A DNA stretch of 8,799 nt, from contig JAIXVO010000065.1 of NCBI GenBank assembly GCA_027482985.1, positions 1 through 8,799 of the forward strand, in the 5' to 3' direction. Every line of letters begins with the position of its first letter. Within the stretch, counting starts at the first letter, position 1. This DNA is from Cyanobacteriota bacterium (GTDB lineage: Bacteria > Cyanobacteriota > Cyanobacteriia > Leptolyngbyales > Leptolyngbyaceae). The notes under the pieces were generated by a model. It ran no database searches. It was not told where the DNA came from and worked only from the letters and a program-made list of their open reading frames with translations. The position numbers and the translations under genes were made by a program. Positions 5,787 to 8,799 of the stretch are shown in pieces.

Positions 5787-7124
5787 TCAAGCGGTGGGAC
5801 CAATGCCCAACGCCGTGTATTCGCAGACTTGAGCCAATGGTTCTTGGTCTAACACCCGCCAACAATCCACCACCAGCTTGCGCTGAGACGAACTGGTAGC
5901 AGCGAAATCAGTCGGCTCAAGCTTTTTGAACTCTGGACTGGGAGTGGTGATCACCACTGCGGTGGCCGCTTGCACACAGGCTTGGGCAGAGGCCGCATAT
6001 TGGGGCTGATCGCCTAACAACTGGCGGACATTGTCCAACGCCAGCGGGTCATACAGCACCACCGTAAATCCCCGTTCAAGTAATTCTTTCGCCAGCGCGA
6101 CCCCCTGGGATTCTTCGATCACGTTGGTTTCAGGTTTATAGGACAACCCCAAAATCCCCACAGTGGCTCCAGCGGGTACTTTCGAGAGCACTTTTTCCGC
6201 CAGCCGTGCGGCCTGTCGGCGGTTAATCGTATCGGTGGCCTGAGCGATCGCGGGATTCACCCCCACCGTGTTCGCCAAAAAGCCAAAAGCCACGTTATCA
6301 CGGGGGAAACAAGGTCCACCGTAACCCGTCGCACCCTTGAGATACTTCTGGCCGATGCGAGAATCTTGCCCGATCGCCGCAGTCACTACATCCACATCGG
6401 CACCCGGCAAATTATCACAAATTTCACTCAGCATATTGGCATAGGAAATTTTAGTGGTCACAAACGTGTTCACCGAAATTTTGGCCAATTCTGCATTCAC
6501 CAAGTTCATATGCGAAACGGGTGGTTTTGTGGTGCAAAGCTGTTGATAAACTTGCTCTAAAATCGCGCCAGATTTTGGATCAGACTCACCAATTAAGGTG
6601 AAATCCGGATACAACATATCGCGAATCACACTACCCAAAGCAATAAACTCAGGGCTGTAGCACAGACCAAAGTCTACACCACACTGCTTCCCAGAAGCCT
6701 GCTCCAGAGCCGGACGAATCACGTGATCAGTGGAACCGGGCATGACGGTGCTGGTGACAACGACCACATGGAAGCTGGTTTTGTTCCGCAACGCCGCCCC
6801 AATCGCTTCAATGCAGGATAAAACATACTTCAGCGAAAAGCCACCATCGGCCTCACTGGGGGTCGGCACGATGATGAACGTGACTTCCGACTGAGCGATC
6901 GCCTCGGCATAATCTGTCGTGGCTCGAAGGCGATCGCGGTTGCGCGCCAGCATTTCGTCCAATCCGGGTTCCTGGACAGGTGCCTTCCCTTCATTTATCT
7001 GACTGACAAAGGTTTGGTTAAGATCGACACCGATGACTGAGAATCCCTTCTCTGCCAAACACGCTGCCATGGGCGCTCCCAATTTCCCCAAACCTACTAC
7101 GGAGACCGATTGCACTTCCGTCAC
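5787..7124 (-). CDS. Nucleotide-sugar 6-dehydrogenase, UDP-glucose/GDP-mannose dehydrogenase family (probably UDP-glucose 6-dehydrogenase)
   Basis: A 445-residue enzyme of typical family length that oxidises C6 of a nucleotide sugar in two NAD-dependent steps. The N-terminal NAD domain has GLGKLG at 11-16, VIGVDLN at 30-36, QEPGLDEML at 51-59, VPTPS at 86-90 and TSTVMPGST at 124-132. The central dimer domain has NLVNAELAKISVNTF at 207-221 and Lys225. The catalytic Cys272 lies in GYGGPCFPRD (268-276 region). The C-terminal domain has GLSYKPETNVIEES at 326-339. That last motif departs from the FK-TDD-RES form common in well-studied UDP-glucose dehydrogenases, so the substrate is less certain; UDP-glucose to UDP-glucuronate is most likely, with GDP-mannose or an N-acetylated UDP-sugar possible. 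The GTG start has GAGGAG 9 bases upstream. It lies 46 bases after the preceding gene and 33 before the epimerase, consistent with one operon. Confidence 0.9.
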   Translation of the reverse strand: MTEVQSVSVVGLGKLGAPMAACLAEKGFSVIGVDLNQTFVSQINEGKAPVQEPGLDEMLARNRDRLRATTDYAEAIAQSEVTFIIVPTPSEADGGFSLKYVLSCIEAIGAALRNKTSFHVVVVTSTVMPGSTDHVIRPALEQASGKQCGVDFGLCYSPEFIALGSVIRDMLYPDFTLIGESDPKSGAILEQVYQQLCTTKPPVSHMNLVNAELAKISVNTFVTTKISYANMLSEICDNLPGADVDVVTAAIGQDSRIGQKYLKGATGYGGPCFPRDNVAFGFLANTVGVNPAIAQATDTINRRQAARLAEKVLSKVPAGATVGILGLSYKPETNVIEESQGVALAKELLERGFTVVLYDPLALDNVRQLLGDQPQYAASAQACVQAATAVVITTPSPEFKKLEPTDFAATSSSQRKLVVDCWRVLDQEPLAQVCEYTALGIGPTA

Positions 7125-7133
7125 GTAGCCACA

Positions 7134-7139
7134 CTCCTC
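7134..7139 (-). promoter_or_regulatory. Shine-Dalgarno GAGGAG for the dehydrogenase GTG start
   Basis: GAGGAG ends 9 bases before the GTG at 7124-7122. This near-ideal spacing supports a GTG start that places GLGKLG at residues 11-16, as expected for the family. Confidence 0.7.
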
Positions 7140-7170
7140 AACTGCAATAAATCTTAACAGGGTAATGGAT

Positions 7171-8112
7171 TTACTTAACCTTTACAAGTCTGGAGATGAT
7201 TCTAGCAGGAATCTCTCGTAATTTAGAGGCAACTCGCTGGAGTTGCTGGGGCGATCGCAGGAGTGCTAAACCCACCTGAGCGATCGGTCGCCACGCTGGA
7301 CGCGCCAGAGGCAGCATATCCAGCAGGCGATCTAAGCGTTCCCAGGAGAACGACGGACGACGCAAACCTTGAGGCGTGAGTTGCCAATTGGCTAAGTCCA
7401 GCATGAAATAAGTGTAGTGTTCACCCCCTAACAAAGCCAGATTTTGTTGGGCTTCTGGCCCTAAAAAAATCCAGTCCCGACCTTGGGGATGATGATTGTA
7501 ATCATGATTCTGATGAATCGCCGTGACTGAGTCTGTGGCATCAATTAACGGCATGTTTAGACTCAGTGCTTTATAGAGCATCCAGTTGTCAAAACAGAGC
7601 CGCCCGATCGCAAACGGGGGAACCTCCGTCAACGTGTCACGACTGAACACAAAGTAATCGGTTGCCTGGGGGCCAGCGAGTTTGCCAGCTTGCGCCACGC
7701 GATCGCGCAACGCCTCGGTCCAGTTGGCTCCCGGTTGCAACACGCCTTCAAAATCAACATTCCACCGTTGCCCCGTCAACAGAAACCGCTGAAAAGGCAC
7801 CTGCTGCACACTGTCGATAAAGTCCTGCAACAACACAATATCGGCATTGATATAGACAAAGAGCGATCCTTGCCCGACTGCTTGTGCGGCCGCAAACATC
7901 GAGTTCATTAAGGGGGTGCCGTAGGCATTGCGCTGGATGTCCGGCACATGCTTCACCCCAAACTCCTGCGCCACTTCGGCGGTACCCGCATCATCACCCA
8001 ACAAAATCACTTCGGGTTGCGGGTCTAGAGCCAGCCAACTAGTCAGGGCGTTGCGTTGGATGCGCCCGATATCCCCTGTAAACGCTTTCGGAATGGCAAA
8101 CAGGGTGAGCAT
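7171..8112 (-). CDS. Putative GT-A-fold glycosyltransferase of an uncharacterised family
   Basis: A 313-residue protein with no classical GT2 start motif but clear GT-A features. LTLFAIPKAF opens the first strand, EVILLGDD lies at 34-41, RNAYGTPLMNSMF at 61-73 and a DxD-like NAD in FVYINADIVL at 85-94. Also present are TGQRWNVD at 113-120, DYFVFSRD at 152-159, PPFAIGRLCFDNWMLYKA at 165-182 and a His-rich HQNHDYNHHPQG at 200-211. I recognise this pattern from proteins in other bacterial exopolysaccharide clusters, usually labelled hypothetical or glycosyltransferase; the activity is unproven as far as I know. The C-terminal 60 residues are basic, with amphipathic helices that may bind the membrane. 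The ATG overlaps the methyltransferase stop by one base (TAATG), suggesting translational coupling. It probably adds a sugar to the glycan built by this cluster; donor and acceptor are unknown. Confidence 0.8.
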   Translation of the reverse strand: MLTLFAIPKAFTGDIGRIQRNALTSWLALDPQPEVILLGDDAGTAEVAQEFGVKHVPDIQRNAYGTPLMNSMFAAAQAVGQGSLFVYINADIVLLQDFIDSVQQVPFQRFLLTGQRWNVDFEGVLQPGANWTEALRDRVAQAGKLAGPQATDYFVFSRDTLTEVPPFAIGRLCFDNWMLYKALSLNMPLIDATDSVTAIHQNHDYNHHPQGRDWIFLGPEAQQNLALLGGEHYTYFMLDLANWQLTPQGLRRPSFSWERLDRLLDMLPLARPAWRPIAQVGLALLRSPQQLQRVASKLREIPARIISRLVKVK

Positions 8113-8799
8113 TATTGGGCATTACCACCCGGAACTTTAGCGGTAATGCACAAATGCCAACCAAAATTCTGTTCCAACCAGCGGAACAGGGGTTGCGGCA
8201 TCCAGCGGAAGTACCACTCACGGGTGTACTTGTACTGTTTATAGTCGGGAATGTAGTAAGGGAAAATGTGATCAGGCTGCATGTCCACAATTTCAAAGCC
8301 CTTCAGCAGTTCCCGGGCTTCTTGTTTGGAATAAACATAGGTCACTGGACAACCTTCTTGCGCTTCCGAATAGCAGGCAATCAGCTCATTGATTTTCCAA
8401 AATTGCCCCTTGCCGTAGGTCATCAAGATCCACAGCACTTTCCAGGAATAGCGGTAATACACCATGATTTTCACGGTGCTGCCGGGTTTCGTATATTGGC
8501 GAATCTGGTCGATCACGCGTTCGGGATGGGGCGTATGGTGGATCACGCCGAAGGAGTACACCAGGTCGTAAGGCTCAACGGGCACAAATTGATCGAGTTC
8601 TTCGGCATTCCCGGCATAGAATGACACTCGATCCTTCACGTCGTACACTTCCACCCGTTGCTTCGCCAGTTCCAGGGATTTATCCGACAGGTCGATCGCC
8701 GTCACCTGCGCCCCATTCCGCGCAAAGTTGATCATCGCTGTGCCCAACCCACAACCAATCTCCATCACCTTTTTGCCCGTCCACTGCTCAAACTGGGCA
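8112..8799 (-). CDS. Class I SAM-dependent methyltransferase, 5' end cut by window edge
   Basis: The frame is open to the right edge, with 228 residues visible, beginning AQFEQWTGKKVMEIGCGLG. The apparent GTG/ATG starts at 8768 and 8765 fall inside motif I and are not real starts; probably 50 or more residues lie beyond the window. Counting from the first visible residue, the SAM-binding motif EIGCGLG is at 13-19, the acidic ribose-binding Asp36 is in AIDLS, and motif IV is DLVYSFGVIHHTPHP at 78-92. The C-terminal half is rich in Tyr and Trp (VYYRYSWKVLW, REWYFRWMPQPLFRW). This follows the Methyltransf_11/25 pattern. Its position at the head of a glycan cluster, coupled to the next gene by a TAATG overlap, suggests O-methylation of a sugar or chain end. 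Substrate is not determinable, and ubiquinone- or lipid-type substrates cannot be excluded. Confidence 0.9.
   Translation of the reverse strand, partial: AQFEQWTGKKVMEIGCGLGTAMINFARNGAQVTAIDLSDKSLELAKQRVEVYDVKDRVSFYAGNAEELDQFVPVEPYDLVYSFGVIHHTPHPERVIDQIRQYTKPGSTVKIMVYYRYSWKVLWILMTYGKGQFWKINELIACYSEAQEGCPVTYVYSKQEARELLKGFEIVDMQPDHIFPYYIPDYKQYKYTREWYFRWMPQPLFRWLEQNFGWHLCITAKVPGGNAQ

Noticed and set aside
8115..8624. A 169-codon open frame on the plus strand.
   Set aside because: It is antisense to the methyltransferase, whose SAM-binding motifs are unmistakable, and it has no recognisable domain.
8763..8768. GTG/ATG codons as the methyltransferase start.
   Set aside because: They lie at the start of SAM-binding motif I and the frame continues upstream to the window edge, so the gene is cut, not short.

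Overview
The window looks like part of a cyanobacterial chromosome. The octamer GCGATCGC (HIP1) occurs 16 times in 8.8 kb, at 495, 1111, 1655, 2130, 2495, 2569, 3143, 3374, 3974, 4963, 5679, 6244, 6895, 6930, 7251 and 7699. About 0.1 copies would be expected by chance. This density is a hallmark of many cyanobacteria; genus and species cannot be told from the sequence alone. The protein families fit the same picture: cell-surface polysaccharide enzymes and an outer-membrane TpsB transporter carrying a proline-rich linker.

All seven genes lie on the minus strand, so transcription runs from the right end of the window to the left. In that order they are: a class I SAM methyltransferase, cut by the right edge (8112-8799); an uncharacterised GT-A-like glycosyltransferase (7171-8112); a nucleotide-sugar 6-dehydrogenase of the UDP-glucose/GDP-mannose family (5787-7124); a GDP-mannose 3,5-epimerase with every catalytic residue in place (4767-5753); a family 2 glycosyltransferase with a helical C-terminal tail (3868-4770); a 222-base gap with a very GC-rich double hairpin; a two-domain family 2 glycosyltransferase (1852-3645); a 138-base gap with a long inverted repeat; and a TpsB/ShlB/FhaC-type outer-membrane translocator (1-1713), cut by the left edge only a few residues before its end.

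The first five genes are tightly packed (1-base overlap, 46-base gap, 33-base gap, 4-base ATGA overlap) and probably form one operon. The sixth may be read through from it or may start its own unit after the hairpin element. Together they read as part of an exopolysaccharide, capsule or O-antigen locus. The dehydrogenase would supply a uronic acid nucleotide, most likely UDP-glucuronate. The epimerase would supply GDP-L-galactose (and GDP-L-gulose). Three glycosyltransferase proteins carrying four likely catalytic domains would assemble the glycan, and the methyltransferase may cap or decorate it. The final gene belongs to two-partner secretion and probably exports a large surface protein encoded outside the window.

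No RNA gene, CRISPR array, transposase or integrase was seen. I found no convincing new defence or mobile system. The most noteworthy content is the plant-like GDP-mannose 3,5-epimerase paired with a dehydrogenase whose UDP-binding motif is atypical, the uncharacterised GT-A family, and the two structured intergenic elements.
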